The notes beneath the pieces were generated by a model. It searched no databases. It saw only the letters and a list, made by a program, of their open reading frames with translations, and was not told the DNA's origin. Position numbers and translations under genes: made by a program. Shown piece by piece: positions 17,277 to 26,346 of a stretch of 64,000 nt of DNA. Source of the stretch: Rhizobiales bacterium Ga0077545 (GTDB lineage: Bacteria > Pseudomonadota > Alphaproteobacteria > Rhizobiales > Methylopilaceae); the NCBI GenBank assembly GCA_001464335.1, contig LNEV01000016.1, positions 1 through 64,000 of the forward strand, written 5' to 3'. Positions within the stretch are counted from its first letter, which is position 1, and each line of letters begins with the position of its first letter.

Positions 17277-18251
17277 TCAGAAATCGAAATTGATCATGCG
17301 GCGCATCGTGACGATGCCGCACAGCATCCAGAACGCAGCGCCGGCCAGCATGACGAGACCGAGATTCTTGGTCCACAGCAGCGAAACATAATCGGGACTT
17401 GCGATGTAGATCATGGTGCCGACGCAGATCGGCAGCGAGCCGATGATCCAGGCCGAGGCCTTCGCCTCCATGCTCATCGCCTGGATCTTGCCTCGCATCT
17501 TCTGGCGTTCGCGCAGGACATTGGAAAGATTGCCGAGCGCCTCGGACAGATTGCCGCCGGCCTTCGACTGGATCGCAATGACGATCGAGAAAAAGTTCGC
17601 CTCCGGGAGTCCGAGCCGCTGGTACAGACGGTCCACCGCATCCCCGATCGAAACGCCGACCGTCTGCATTTCAAGCAGCGAGCGAAACTCGCTCTTGACC
17701 GGCTCCTGTGATTCGGACGCGACGATGCGAAAGCAATCGCCGAGCGGAAGTCCCGATTTCACGCCGCGCACGATGATGTCGATGGCGTTCGGAAACTCCT
17801 TGATGAACCTCTGCTGACGCCGCTTTGTCAGATAGCCGAGAACCCAGCGCGGAAGGCCGAGCGTGCCGACGAAAAGGCCGATCGCCGCGACATAGGGCAT
17901 CGTCAGGACGAACAGAACGAGCGCAAGAACGAAGCCGAACAGGACGCTGGCGATGTAGAATTTCTTCGGCGTCCAGTCGAGCCCGGCCTGTTCGAGGCGA
18001 ACGGTGAGCGGCGGATTGCGCAGATTCTTCTGGCGCTTTTCCAGCTCTTTCAGGCTGTCGGCCACCTGGCCGCGCCGCAGCGCCGTGTCCCGCGCGGAGA
18101 TCGCGCCCTGCTGCACGCGCTGGCCGGAATGGATCGATTTCTGCCGTTTCTCCGCACGCTCGTCCACAAGCCAGGGATAGGCAAGCGCGAACGCGACGCC
18201 GCCCGTTGCGATGGCGGCGAGGACGAAGGCGATGATCTGCCTCGTATCCAT
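17277..18251 (-). CDS. tadB: Tad pilus inner-membrane platform protein TadB
   Basis: 324 residues. Second F-family platform protein, partner of TadC. N-terminal membrane segment, then a cytoplasmic stretch, two central segments (FYIASVLFGFVLALVLFVL), the F domain with FPNAIDIIVRGVKSGLPLGD, and a C-terminal pair of segments. It lies 6 bases after cpaF. Together with TadC it forms the membrane base that the CpaF ATPase works on. Confidence 0.94.
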   Translation of the reverse strand: MDTRQIIAFVLAAIATGGVAFALAYPWLVDERAEKRQKSIHSGQRVQQGAISARDTALRRGQVADSLKELEKRQKNLRNPPLTVRLEQAGLDWTPKKFYIASVLFGFVLALVLFVLTMPYVAAIGLFVGTLGLPRWVLGYLTKRRQQRFIKEFPNAIDIIVRGVKSGLPLGDCFRIVASESQEPVKSEFRSLLEMQTVGVSIGDAVDRLYQRLGLPEANFFSIVIAIQSKAGGNLSEALGNLSNVLRERQKMRGKIQAMSMEAKASAWIIGSLPICVGTMIYIASPDYVSLLWTKNLGLVMLAGAAFWMLCGIVTMRRMINFDF

Positions 18252-18257
18252 GATCGG

Positions 18258-19733
18258 TTACGTCCGCTGCTCGACAACCTCGGCCGCATCGAGCGCGGCC
18301 GCGAGCTTCATTTCCTCGCCGTAATAGCGCGCGCGCTCCCAGAAGCGCGGCCTTGCAATGCCGGTCGAACGGTGACGGCCGATGATGCGGCCATGCTGGT
18401 CTTCGCCGAGGATTTCGTAGACGAAAATATCCTGCGTCGTCACGACATCCGTCTCCATGCCGACGACTTCGGTGATGTGCGTGATGCGGCGCGAGCCGTC
18501 GCGCAGGCGCTGCGTCTGCACGATGACATCGACCGAGGTCGCGATCATTTCGCGGATCGTGCGCGCGGGCAGGCTGAAACCGCCCATCGAGATCATGCTC
18601 TCCATACGCGAGAGCGCCTCGCGGGGGGAATTGGCGTGGAGCGTGCCCATCGAACCGTCATGGCCGGTGTTCATGGCTTGCAGGAGATCGAAGGCTTCGG
18701 GTCCGCGCACCTCACCGACGATGATGCGTTCGGGGCGCATACGCAGGCAGTTGCGGACGAGATCGCGCATGGTGATCTGCCCCTCGCCTTCGATGTTCGG
18801 CGGGCGCGTCTCGAGGCGCACAACATGCGGCTGCTGCAGCTGAAGCTCCGCGGCGTCCTCGCAGGTGATGATGCGCTCATCCTGATCGATCGCGAAGGTC
18901 AGGCAGTTCAGCAGGGTCGTCTTGCCCGAACCCGTGCCGCCGGAGATGATCGTGTTGCAGCGCGAGCGGCCGATGATGCGCAGGATTTCGGCGCCTTCGG
19001 GCGTGATCGAGCCATACTTGACCATCTGGTCGAGCGTGAGCTTGTCGCGCTTGAATTTACGAATGGTGAGGGTTGGCCCGTCGAGCGCCAGAGGCGGCGC
19101 AATGACGTTGACGCGCGAGCCGTCCTGAAGGCGCGCGTCGCAGATCGGAGAGCTTTCGTCGACACGGCGGCCGACCTGGCTGACGATGCGCTGGCAGATG
19201 TTCAGAAGCTGGGAGTTGTCGCGAAAGCGGACATTGGTGAGCTGGATCTTGCCGCCGACCTCGATATAGGTCTTGCCCGCGCCGTTGACCATGATGTCGG
19301 CGATGTCGTCACGCGCCAGAAGAGGCTCAAGCGGACCATAGCCGAGGACGTCGTTACAGATGTCCTCGAGCAGTTCTTCCTGCTCGGAAATCGACATCAC
19401 GAGATTCTTCAGCGAGATGATCTCGTTGACGATGTCGCGAATTTCCTCACGCGCGGAATCCGCGTCAAGACGCGCGAGCTGGGCGAGGTCGATGGCTTCG
19501 ATCAGCGCGGAGAAAATCGCGCTCTTGGTGTCGTAATAACTGTCGGAGCGCCGCGTGTCCTGAACCGGCGGCGGAGCGGGTCGAGGGGGCGGCGGGGCGA
19601 GCGGCGCGTTGAAGGAACCGCCACTCTCCGTCGCCGGAAACGCATTTGCGGAGGGCCTCGGCGTCGCGGCGAGCGGGCTCGGCGCGGACCGGCTGTCCAC
19701 GTCAAAGGCGCCCCGTTTGCCGAAACCGGACAT
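18258..19733 (-). CDS. cpaF: Tad pilus ATPase CpaF/TadA
   Basis: 491 residues. Secretion ATPase driving pilus extension and retraction. A variable Pro-rich N terminus (1-65) precedes the N-terminal domain, Walker A GTGSGKTT (266-273), the Asp box region with [12 protein letters not shown], and [22 protein letters not shown] as Walker B and His box. Normal length for the family. It sits 2 bases after cpaE on the same strand. Confidence 0.96.
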   Translation of the reverse strand: MSGFGKRGAFDVDSRSAPSPLAATPRPSANAFPATESGGSFNAPLAPPPPRPAPPPVQDTRRSDSYYDTKSAIFSALIEAIDLAQLARLDADSAREEIRDIVNEIISLKNLVMSISEQEELLEDICNDVLGYGPLEPLLARDDIADIMVNGAGKTYIEVGGKIQLTNVRFRDNSQLLNICQRIVSQVGRRVDESSPICDARLQDGSRVNVIAPPLALDGPTLTIRKFKRDKLTLDQMVKYGSITPEGAEILRIIGRSRCNTIISGGTGSGKTTLLNCLTFAIDQDERIITCEDAAELQLQQPHVVRLETRPPNIEGEGQITMRDLVRNCLRMRPERIIVGEVRGPEAFDLLQAMNTGHDGSMGTLHANSPREALSRMESMISMGGFSLPARTIREMIATSVDVIVQTQRLRDGSRRITHITEVVGMETDVVTTQDIFVYEILGEDQHGRIIGRHRSTGIARPRFWERARYYGEEMKLAAALDAAEVVEQRT

Positions 19734-19735
19734 TT

Positions 19736-21001
19736 TCAGGCCCTCTTGCGCAGTGCCGACACGAACGGATCGAGCAACGACTTCTTCTTCGTGCGGGCCT
19801 CGGCACGCCCGGTCACGTGACGGGCGATTTCGATGAACTGCTCGTTGATTTTGTGCGTGGCGGATATCTCGGCGATCATCTGCCCATTATTGGCCGCCGT
19901 TCCGAAGAGCTGCGGCTCGAAGGGAATGACCGCCGTCGGCTCGATGTCGAGCGCCTTGGCGAATTCGGCTGTCTTGATTTCAGGGCGCTTCGACATCCCC
20001 ACCTGATTGAGCACAAGCCGAGGCGGTGCATCGTGCGGACGCTGGGCGCGGCTGAGATCGAGAATGTTCTTGGCGTTGCGCAGATTGGCGAGATCGGGGC
20101 TGGCGATGATGACGATTTCGTCCGCCGAGATCAGAGCGCGCTTCGACCATCCTGTCCAGCAATGCGGAACATCGAGCACCGCATAGGGCATGCTCGCGCG
20201 CAGGATATCGTACAGGCTGTCGAACGATTCCGGCTGGAAATCGTAGACGCGGTCAAGCGTCGCCGGCGCGGCCAGAAGGCTGAGATTGTTCGTGCATTTC
20301 GTCAGCAGGCGATCGACGAGATTGGAATCGATCCGCTCCGGCGAGAAGACGGCATCGGCGATGCCCTGCGGCGGATCCTGATTGAAATCGAGCCCTGCTG
20401 TGCCGAACGCCAGATCGAGGTCGGTGACCGATGTCGGCTGCTCGATGGTGCGCGCGATGGCCCAAGCGACATTGTGCGCGACCGTCGAGGCACCGACGCC
20501 GCCCTTGGCGCCGACAAAGGCGATGGTGCGGCCGAGCGGCGCTGCGCCGGGCGAGCGAAACAGCTCGGAGAGCGTACGCACCAGATCGAGCGTCCCAATG
20601 GGCGCGATCAGATATTCGGAGATGCCGCGTCGGATCAGGTCTCGATAAAGAAGCACGTCGTTGACGCGGCCGATTACGACCACTTTCGTGCCGGGATCGC
20701 AGACCTCCGCGAGCTTGTCGAGGCAGGCGATCAGAACCTCGCGTCCACCATCGGTCTCGAGGATGATGACATTGGGCGTCGGAGCGCTGCGATAGGCTTC
20801 GACCGCTGCCTGCGGACCGCCCATCTGGACGCGCAGATGCACCTTCTCCATGCGGCGGTCGGCGCCCGCGCGTTCGACCGAAGCGGCGACATCGTCGGTG
20901 TCGCAAAACGCCTGGATGGACACGCGCGGCAGGGCCGCGATCTGGCCGTAATCCGGATCGGGAGCTTCCTGCGTGTCGAAATGGACGGGCGCTTCACTCA
21001 T
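19736..21001 (-). CDS. cpaE: Tad pilus localisation ATPase CpaE/TadZ
   Basis: 421 residues. An N-terminal receiver-like domain (about 25-145, without an obvious phosphoacceptor pocket) is followed by a ParA/MinD-type ATPase domain with the deviant Walker A GAKGGVGAST (164-173) and TDLDLAFG. CpaE/TadZ proteins place the pilus machinery at the cell pole. Its ATG overlaps the cpaD stop by 4 bases. Confidence 0.94.
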   Translation of the reverse strand: MSEAPVHFDTQEAPDPDYGQIAALPRVSIQAFCDTDDVAASVERAGADRRMEKVHLRVQMGGPQAAVEAYRSAPTPNVIILETDGGREVLIACLDKLAEVCDPGTKVVVIGRVNDVLLYRDLIRRGISEYLIAPIGTLDLVRTLSELFRSPGAAPLGRTIAFVGAKGGVGASTVAHNVAWAIARTIEQPTSVTDLDLAFGTAGLDFNQDPPQGIADAVFSPERIDSNLVDRLLTKCTNNLSLLAAPATLDRVYDFQPESFDSLYDILRASMPYAVLDVPHCWTGWSKRALISADEIVIIASPDLANLRNAKNILDLSRAQRPHDAPPRLVLNQVGMSKRPEIKTAEFAKALDIEPTAVIPFEPQLFGTAANNGQMIAEISATHKINEQFIEIARHVTGRAEARTKKKSLLDPFVSALRKRA

Positions 21002-21720
21002 TGATTGGTTTCCACGTTTTCCTTCGGATAGGCCGTGACCGTCGGCTCGCCCTTGCCGTATTTGCGGATCACGTCCGTGCGGCGCGTTGCGCTCGCGGCC
21101 GTTTCCGAACGCGGGCGGATGAAATCCTCCGGGTCTTCCACCTGCGCTGCGAGATTTTGCTGGTTTGCGCAGCCGAAATTCCAGTGCTGACGGTTCTCAA
21201 GACCGCCACTTTCGGGACTGTACCCCGTATCGTCCGGCCATTGCCCGCACGCGTGGGGAAGCTTGGCTTCGAGAACGGGGAATTCGAGCCGCACCGGCGC
21301 CAGATGCGAAGGTCCATCGGCCGGGTAGCTCATTGTCCGCACGGACTTTGCCGGAATGCCCATCGCTCCGAAGATGCGGCGGATTTCCTTTCCGGCATAG
21401 GCCGACTGCCGGACCGAAAGAGGATCGCCTCCCGTCGGCACCTGGATCGTCAGCGGGCCACGGCCGCGCCGCTGCCAGTCGCTTCCGAAGAACTGGATGT
21501 CCCCGACCTGACGGTCGGTGAGACCGCCCGGACCGCCGCCCGGCAGAAGATCGAGCGTCGCCGCGCCGCGCGTGACATTGATCGGATGGCGCATGCGGTA
21601 GTCGTCGGGCAGCGAGCCGGTGATGTCCTCCTTGGGTGAGGAGCAGCCCGCAAGCGCAAGAGCCGCTGCGAGCACGAGCGGCACTTTCGAAACAAGGGAT
21701 AACGGCGCGCGCATCTTCAC
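20998..21720 (-). CDS. cpaD: Tad pilus lipoprotein CpaD
   Basis: 240 residues. Lipoprotein signal with lipobox LAGC near residue 26; the CpaD-specific cysteine-bearing block HACGQWPDDTG and WNFGCANQQNLAAQVEDP is clear. Helps the CpaC secretin in the outer membrane. The GTG at 21720 overlaps the cpaC stop (GTGA); an ATG two codons later is an alternative start. Confidence 0.92.
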   Translation of the reverse strand: MKMRAPLSLVSKVPLVLAAALALAGCSSPKEDITGSLPDDYRMRHPINVTRGAATLDLLPGGGPGGLTDRQVGDIQFFGSDWQRRGRGPLTIQVPTGGDPLSVRQSAYAGKEIRRIFGAMGIPAKSVRTMSYPADGPSHLAPVRLEFPVLEAKLPHACGQWPDDTGYSPESGGLENRQHWNFGCANQQNLAAQVEDPEDFIRPRSETAASATRRTDVIRKYGKGEPTVTAYPKENVETNQ

Positions 21721-23177
21721 TCCACGATATGGCCGATGGGGCCACGATAGGCGCCGGGCTTTGCGTTCAGGCCGGGCGCGTAGATCTTGTTGAGGCGGCC
21801 GAGCAGCAGCGTTTCGGCATCGGAGGGCGTCGAGAATCCGTCGTCGGGGCTTGCGAGCTTCTCGATTCCGTTTGATTTGACGAGATAGGGCGTGACGATG
21901 ACCACGAGCTCGGTCTGGCCGCGCTGGTACGCACGGCTGCGGAACAGCGCGCCAAGAACAGGAACCTTGATGAGACCCGGCAATCCCTGCATGGCCTGAC
22001 GTGAATTGTCCTGAAGGAGGCCGGCCATTGCGAACGAGCCGCCGGAGGGCAACTCGATTGTCGTGCTTGCGCGGCGTACCGTAAGGCCGCGGATCAGAAT
22101 GCGCGCTTCATCGGATCCGAGCGCAACAGCATTTTCGTCCGAGAGTTCGCTGACCTCCGTGCCGATCTGCATGCTGATGCGGCCGGATGAGAGGACAACA
22201 GGAGTGAAGGTCAGTCCGACACCGTATTTCTTGAATTCGACGGTGATCCGATCGTTTTCGGCCGCTACTGGAATTGGAAATTCGCCGCCAGCAAGAAATT
22301 CCGCCTTCTCGCCGGAGATTGCCGTCAGGTTCGGCTCGGCCAAAGTGCGCAGGAGATTCTTGGATTCCATCGCCTCGATATTGGCGAGGAAGAAACCGCT
22401 GCCCCATCTGTGCGCAATGCCCAAACCGTTTCCGAGAACATTCTGGTCGACCGTACCGACCGGAGAGTCCAGGACCTCTCCCAGTACAGAACCCGGAGCT
22501 GTTCCAAACGGCGATGCGGGGTTCGAGCCACCCGCGACGATGGTCCCGCCATTTATCCCGGCTCCATCGAGCTTGATGCCGAACTGCTTTGCGATGTTGC
22601 GCTGCATCTCGACGATGCGAACCTTCAGCATCACTTGATCGCGCCCCTCGATGGAGAGCGCATTGACGACCTTGTTGGGATCGCCGACGAGGTTTGCGGC
22701 AATGTCGGCGGCAGCCTGCGCGTCCGCCGGCGAACGGACGGAGCCGGTCAGCATGACCGATTCTCCGACCGAACTTGCGACGACCGACGCGTCCGGCATG
22801 GAGGCGCGGATGTTGTTTCGGATCGGCGACAGATCGCGTGCAACGGAGACGGCGAGATTTTCGATCTGGAGGCCGTCCTTGTCGAAGAAGATGATGTCCG
22901 TCTCGCCAATGGCGACGCCGATCACATAGGCCTTGCGCGCCGAGCGGACGACGGCGTTGGCGATCTTCGGATCGGCCACGAGCACTTCGGAGGCATCGGC
23001 CGGAAGATCGACGACATAGGATTTGCCGATGCCGAGCTGCACCACCCGGCCGTCATTGGCGGAGGAGTAAAAGGACGTGCGGTCCGCCGCCTGTACATGC
23101 GCGCCGAGCGAGACGCTCCCGAGCAGAACGGCGAGGGCAAGCCTCTTGAGCAAAGATCGCGGCTGTGCCGGATTCAT
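21717..23177 (-). CDS. cpaC: Tad pilus secretin CpaC
   Basis: 486 residues from ATG 23177, chosen for its GGGGAAAAGG ribosome binding site and the signal peptide that follows (LLKRLALAVLLGSVSLGAHVQA). Domains: pilus N-terminal domain (about 35-110), a BON-like domain (about 120-190) and the secretin core (about 250-450) with the VPVLGALFRSRAYQRGQTELVVIVTPYLV signature, cut here for length in the middle of the family hallmark. Forms the outer-membrane channel for the pilus. Confidence 0.94.
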   Translation of the reverse strand: MNPAQPRSLLKRLALAVLLGSVSLGAHVQAADRTSFYSSANDGRVVQLGIGKSYVVDLPADASEVLVADPKIANAVVRSARKAYVIGVAIGETDIIFFDKDGLQIENLAVSVARDLSPIRNNIRASMPDASVVASSVGESVMLTGSVRSPADAQAAADIAANLVGDPNKVVNALSIEGRDQVMLKVRIVEMQRNIAKQFGIKLDGAGINGGTIVAGGSNPASPFGTAPGSVLGEVLDSPVGTVDQNVLGNGLGIAHRWGSGFFLANIEAMESKNLLRTLAEPNLTAISGEKAEFLAGGEFPIPVAAENDRITVEFKKYGVGLTFTPVVLSSGRISMQIGTEVSELSDENAVALGSDEARILIRGLTVRRASTTIELPSGGSFAMAGLLQDNSRQAMQGLPGLIKVPVLGALFRSRAYQRGQTELVVIVTPYLVKSNGIEKLASPDDGFSTPSDAETLLLGRLNKIYAPGLNAKPGAYRGPIGHIVE

Positions 23178-23206
23178 ACCTTTTCCCCTGTCCACCACGC
23201 CCGCAC

Positions 23207-23992
23207 TCAATTTACCTTCGACTCGATGCCGTACCGGATCACGGTCATTCCGCTCGTCCGCCCGTCGTCGGCCTCTTCGGCACCCGCACCGGCAAGCCCG
23301 GAATTGGCATCGACCAGAGCGCGCAGCGACAGCGAGATCGTGCCGAGCTGGCGCGCCAGCGCGAGAATTTCGGCCTGCCGCGGCGACAGTTCGAGCGTGG
23401 CCGTGCGGCCAATCACGGTTTTCTCGCCATCCTTTTCGCCTGCGGTCTGATCGATCGCGAGGATGCGGACATTGGTGAGGACCGTCGATGTCGAGAATTG
23501 TTCGCCGCCCTGTCCGGACTGGTTTTCCTCACGGCGCGTCAGGACGACATCGACGCGGTCATTGGGAAGGATGAAACCACCCGCGCCGGTTTCGGCTGAA
23601 ATTTCGGTGGCGACGGCGCGCATGCCGGCCGGCAGGATGGCGGCCATGAAGCCCGAGCCATCGGCCTTGACGATCTTCTGCATGCGGATCGGCTCGCCCG
23701 CGACAATGGGCTGGCGCGCGATGGAGCCGGAAAGCTCTTCCATTGCGTTGGGCTGGGAGGCCTTGGTGATGAAGCTCGCGGTCCCGTCCTGCGGCCACGA
23801 ACGCCATTCCAGCGAACCGGCGCCGACGACCTGCCCCATCGGGATCTCGGAAGCCGCGACAAGAACTTCGCTCGTCGCCTTGCTTTCCACCACGCGTGGC
23901 GCCGGCGGGTCGGACGGACGACCGACCAGAACAGCTGCGAGACCGCCGGCGACGATCGCAACGAACAGGATCACGATGCGGGCGAGCTTCAT
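23207..23992 (-). CDS. cpaB: Tad pilus assembly protein CpaB (RcpC)
   Basis: 261 residues. N-terminal membrane anchor (about 5-24), an SAF domain (about 42-105) and the RcpC/CpaB domain with GGFILPNDRVDVVLTR. Periplasmic partner of the secretin. A GGAG precedes the ATG. A long leader of about 110 bases separates it from cpaA and holds a perfect 16-base palindrome and a CtrA-like box, so a promoter of its own is likely here. Confidence 0.93.
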   Translation of the reverse strand: MKLARIVILFVAIVAGGLAAVLVGRPSDPPAPRVVESKATSEVLVAASEIPMGQVVGAGSLEWRSWPQDGTASFITKASQPNAMEELSGSIARQPIVAGEPIRMQKIVKADGSGFMAAILPAGMRAVATEISAETGAGGFILPNDRVDVVLTRREENQSGQGGEQFSTSTVLTNVRILAIDQTAGEKDGEKTVIGRTATLELSPRQAEILALARQLGTISLSLRALVDANSGLAGAGAEEADDGRTSGMTVIRYGIESKVN

Positions 23993-24016
23993 ACTCCGTT
24001 ACCTTCACAAAAGGGC

Positions 24017-24032
24017 TTCCGCACGTGCGGAA
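24017..24032. promoter_or_regulatory. Perfect palindrome in the cpaB leader
   Basis: TTCCGCACGTGCGGAA is a perfect 16-base palindrome, flanked by GGGC and GCCC, which would extend it as RNA. It is centred about 33 bases before the cpaB ATG. It may be a dimeric repressor site or a 5'UTR hairpin. Confidence 0.45.
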
Positions 24033-24072
24033 TGGCCCGTCGTCATTTGAGGCAACAAAGGTCAATGTATGG

Positions 24073-24087
24073 TTAATGGGCGGTTAT
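24073..24087. promoter_or_regulatory. CtrA-box-like site between cpaA and cpaB
   Basis: TTAA-N7-TTAT, 7 of 8 positions of the CtrA consensus, lies 80-95 bases before cpaB on the upstream side of the palindrome. Confidence 0.35.
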
Positions 24088-24103
24088 TGATTTTCGGAAC
24101 CGC

Positions 24104-24616
24104 TTACGCCGCAAGCCTTTTGAAGATTTCCGTCACCGGGTAGACGAGGAGCGCCGCGGCCCCCAGAGCAATGCCATACGGCACGCCGGTGCGCTGATCG
24201 TGCAGACGCGCGATCCAGCCCTGGTTCGCAAGAACGAGCGGCAGCGGAAAACGCCTTACGCTCAGCAACAGGAGTGTCAGCACCGCGCCGCCCAAGGTCG
24301 CATAGATGAGCCATTCGAGCAGCACGATTGAGGGGCCGAGCCAGAGCGCGACAGCCGCGGCGAATTTGGCATCGCCGCCGCCGATGATGCCGACGGCGAA
24401 AAGACCAAAGCCGACGACGAGCGCGGCGAAACCGACGAGCAAATGAAAGCCGATGGCGGAGAGGTCGAGCCCGGCCGTGAATGCCGCGACCGGGAAGAGC
24501 GCGAGCATGAGAAGCGAGATCCAGTTCGGGATCTTCATCGTCATGAGATCCGACACGGCCGCCACAACAAGCAGCGCCGCATAGGAAAGGGAAAGTGCCG
24601 GGATGAGGACGGACAT
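24104..24616 (-). CDS. cpaA: Prepilin peptidase CpaA/TadV
   Basis: 170 residues, A24 aspartic prepilin peptidase, which cleaves the Flp and TadE/F prepilins. Six membrane segments. The two catalytic aspartates are visible: D23 in AVSDLMTMKIPN and D82 in the GGGDAK motif. It lacks the N-methylation domain of type IV pilus peptidases, as expected for Tad systems. It follows flp on the same strand beyond a strong terminator, so its transcription must read through that or start anew. Confidence 0.94.
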   Translation of the reverse strand: MSVLIPALSLSYAALLVVAAVSDLMTMKIPNWISLLMLALFPVAAFTAGLDLSAIGFHLLVGFAALVVGFGLFAVGIIGGGDAKFAAAVALWLGPSIVLLEWLIYATLGGAVLTLLLLSVRRFPLPLVLANQGWIARLHDQRTGVPYGIALGAAALLVYPVTEIFKRLAA

Positions 24617-24641
24617 GAGGGACTTCTAGACAAAGCCCCTT

Positions 24642-24677
24642 AAAAAAAAAGAAAGGCCGCCCAGAGGGCGGCCTTTT
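24642..24677 (-). terminator. Strong intrinsic terminator after flp
   Basis: On the minus strand an 11-bp perfect stem (AAAGGCCGCCC/GGGCGGCCTTT) with a 3-base loop is followed by a C and nine T residues. It lies 18 bases beyond the flp stop and probably limits read-through into cpaA, letting pilin mRNA exceed that of the assembly genes. Confidence 0.93.
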
Positions 24678-24694
24678 GCTTCGAAGCGGCAGAA

Positions 24695-24868
24695 TTACTT
24701 TTCGACTGCCTTGAGTTCGGTGTCGATCGTCGTGAAGACGCCACCGATCGACTCGCCGACATTGCCGAGCACGATCACAAGCGTCACGCCGATCAGGCCA
24801 GCGATAAGGGCGTACTCGATGGCCGTCGCACCGGACTCATCCTTCAGAAAACGATTGAAGAGCGTCAT
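24695..24868 (-). CDS. Flp-type major pilin
   Basis: 57 residues. The prepilin leader MTLFNRFLKDESG ends with Gly13, and the mature part begins ATAIEYALIAGLIGV with the required Glu at +5 and Tyr at +6, followed by one hydrophobic helix and a short tail ending KAVEK. This is the classic Flp pilin processed by CpaA and assembled by the Tad machine. AGGAG lies 10 bases before the ATG. A strong terminator follows. This is the only Flp pilin in the window. Confidence 0.96.
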   Translation of the reverse strand: MTLFNRFLKDESGATAIEYALIAGLIGVTLVIVLGNVGESIGGVFTTIDTELKAVEK

Positions 24869-25198
24869 GGGTTAAACTCCTGCACGTTGGGGAGGTTGAA
24901 ACGGTATCGAGTATTCCCCCCTCGAAACCTGACGCGAACATAACGCACGATGACTTGCGATAGTATTAACCCGATTGGCTATTTCCGGCTATTTTATAAA
25001 ACAAATTCAATACTTTATCTATTTTATTTACCACTCATAAACCATGCGTTTTCGCTTGAAAACTCAAGGAGAAAAGACCTCGAACACTTCGATTTCGTAA
25101 CGCCGGAAGCCCGTTTGATCCGCAACGGCGTTAGAGGTTCATTCACCTTCCTCACGCATCACTACGCAAAAGTGGTTCCCACGAGTAAAGGCGCAGCC
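24869..25198. other. Divergent promoter region with an AT-rich core
   Basis: 330 bases between the Flp pilin gene and the pilus N-terminal-domain gene. Positions about 24955-25060 are strikingly AT-rich against a GC-rich chromosome (several TTTTATAAAA-like stretches). No gene is seen; an in-frame ATG at 24950 would only extend the next gene with unlikely sequence. I could not fix -35/-10 boxes with confidence. Confidence 0.6.
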
Positions 25199-25708
25199 AT
25201 GCTCCGCAGTGTTTTCGCCGCCGCCTTCTGTGTCGTCAGCTCCGTGTCCGCTCTCGCTCAGGACACCCTGCCCGTGCCGGAGCTGGCCGGGACAAACAAT
25301 CAAGAGTTGCGCGGCGCATCCGACGAGATCATCTCGGTTGCGCTCGACTTTGCCGCGCTTAGCCGCGTGCCCGCCGGCGCTCGCACACTCGTGATCGGAA
25401 ATCCCGCCATTGCGGACGCCAGCATCCAGCAGACCGGCGTGATCGTCGTGACCGGAAAAAGCTACGGCACAACGAACCTTGTCGCGCTCGACCGCGAGGG
25501 CAGCAAGATTGCCGAAATATTGATCCATGTGACGGCGCCGAGGGGAAACACGTTAACCGTGGTGCGTGGCGGAGCGCGTGAAACATGGTCCTGCGCGCCG
25601 CGTTGCGTGCAGACGGTCACGCTTGGCGACGACATCGAATTCTTCAAGGCGAATTCGGACCAGATCGGCAATCGCAACACGATGGCCACCCAGCAGCAAC
25701 AGCGTTAA
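25199..25708 (+). CDS. Pilus-formation N-terminal-domain protein (secretin-associated)
   Basis: 169 residues. A Sec signal (SVFAAAFCVVSSVSALAQ) precedes a domain like the N-terminal domain of CpaC secretins: DEIISVALDFAALSRVPAGARTLVIGNPAIADASI, here split by mention at VPAG, then GKSYGTTNLVALDREG. It ends in a Gln-rich tail after a Cys pair (SCAPRCVQ). It probably assists the Tad secretin in the periplasm. AAAGG lies 8 bases before ATG 25199. It heads the plus-strand group with the two TadE-like genes. Confidence 0.82.
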   Translation: MLRSVFAAAFCVVSSVSALAQDTLPVPELAGTNNQELRGASDEIISVALDFAALSRVPAGARTLVIGNPAIADASIQQTGVIVVTGKSYGTTNLVALDREGSKIAEILIHVTAPRGNTLTVVRGGARETWSCAPRCVQTVTLGDDIEFFKANSDQIGNRNTMATQQQQR

Positions 25709-25761
25709 CCGCAACTTTCACTCGATTGCGCTAACACGTCTGCAAGCTTTTTCCTGCGAAG

Positions 25762-26346
25762 ATGCTTCTCTCTGGGTGGGACAAGCGATCGGACATGACC
25801 GGATCTGAACACCGCGCGAAAAGCCGACGGATCGCAGACGCCCTGCACACCGGGCGCATCCGCGCGCTTTTCGCCGACGAAAAGGGCGTGGCCGCCGTGG
25901 AATTCGCCCTCGTCGCCACACCCTTCCTGGCTTTGCTCTTTGCGATCCTGCAGACCTCGCTCGTGCTGTTTGCCGGGCAATTTCTGCAGACCCAGGCCAA
26001 CAACGCCTCGCGCAAACTTATGACGGGCCAGCTCGCCGGGCAGTCCGTGAACGAGTTCCGCACCGAGCTGTGCTCCGCGACGCTCAATCTGTTCGACTGC
26101 AGCAAATTCCTGTTTCAGGTCGAATCTTTCGAGGATTTTTCCGAAGCCAGCGCCACCGGCTTCATCACGGCCGACTGCTTCAACCCGGACAAGGCCGATC
26201 CGGAAACCTGCTACAACCCCGGAGGGGCGTCGGACATCGTCGTCGTCCGCATCGTCTATCCGTGGCCGTTCGGCATCAGCCTCGACAAGCTCGGCCAGCC
26301 GCACGACCTCGTCGCCCTCTCCGCTTTCCGCGCCGAGCCCTATTGA
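25762..26346 (+). CDS. tadE: TadE-like pseudopilin
   Basis: 194 residues. The TadE motif DEKGVAAVEFALVATPFLALLF (about 40-61, cleavage after Gly and Glu at +5) is followed by a periplasmic domain with four cysteines. TadE-like pseudopilins are cut by the Tad prepilin peptidase and help pilus assembly. The start may be ATG 25762 or 25795; neither has a good ribosome binding site. The stop overlaps the next gene as TGATG. Confidence 0.87.
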   Translation: MLLSGWDKRSDMTGSEHRAKSRRIADALHTGRIRALFADEKGVAAVEFALVATPFLALLFAILQTSLVLFAGQFLQTQANNASRKLMTGQLAGQSVNEFRTELCSATLNLFDCSKFLFQVESFEDFSEASATGFITADCFNPDKADPETCYNPGGASDIVVVRIVYPWPFGISLDKLGQPHDLVALSAFRAEPY

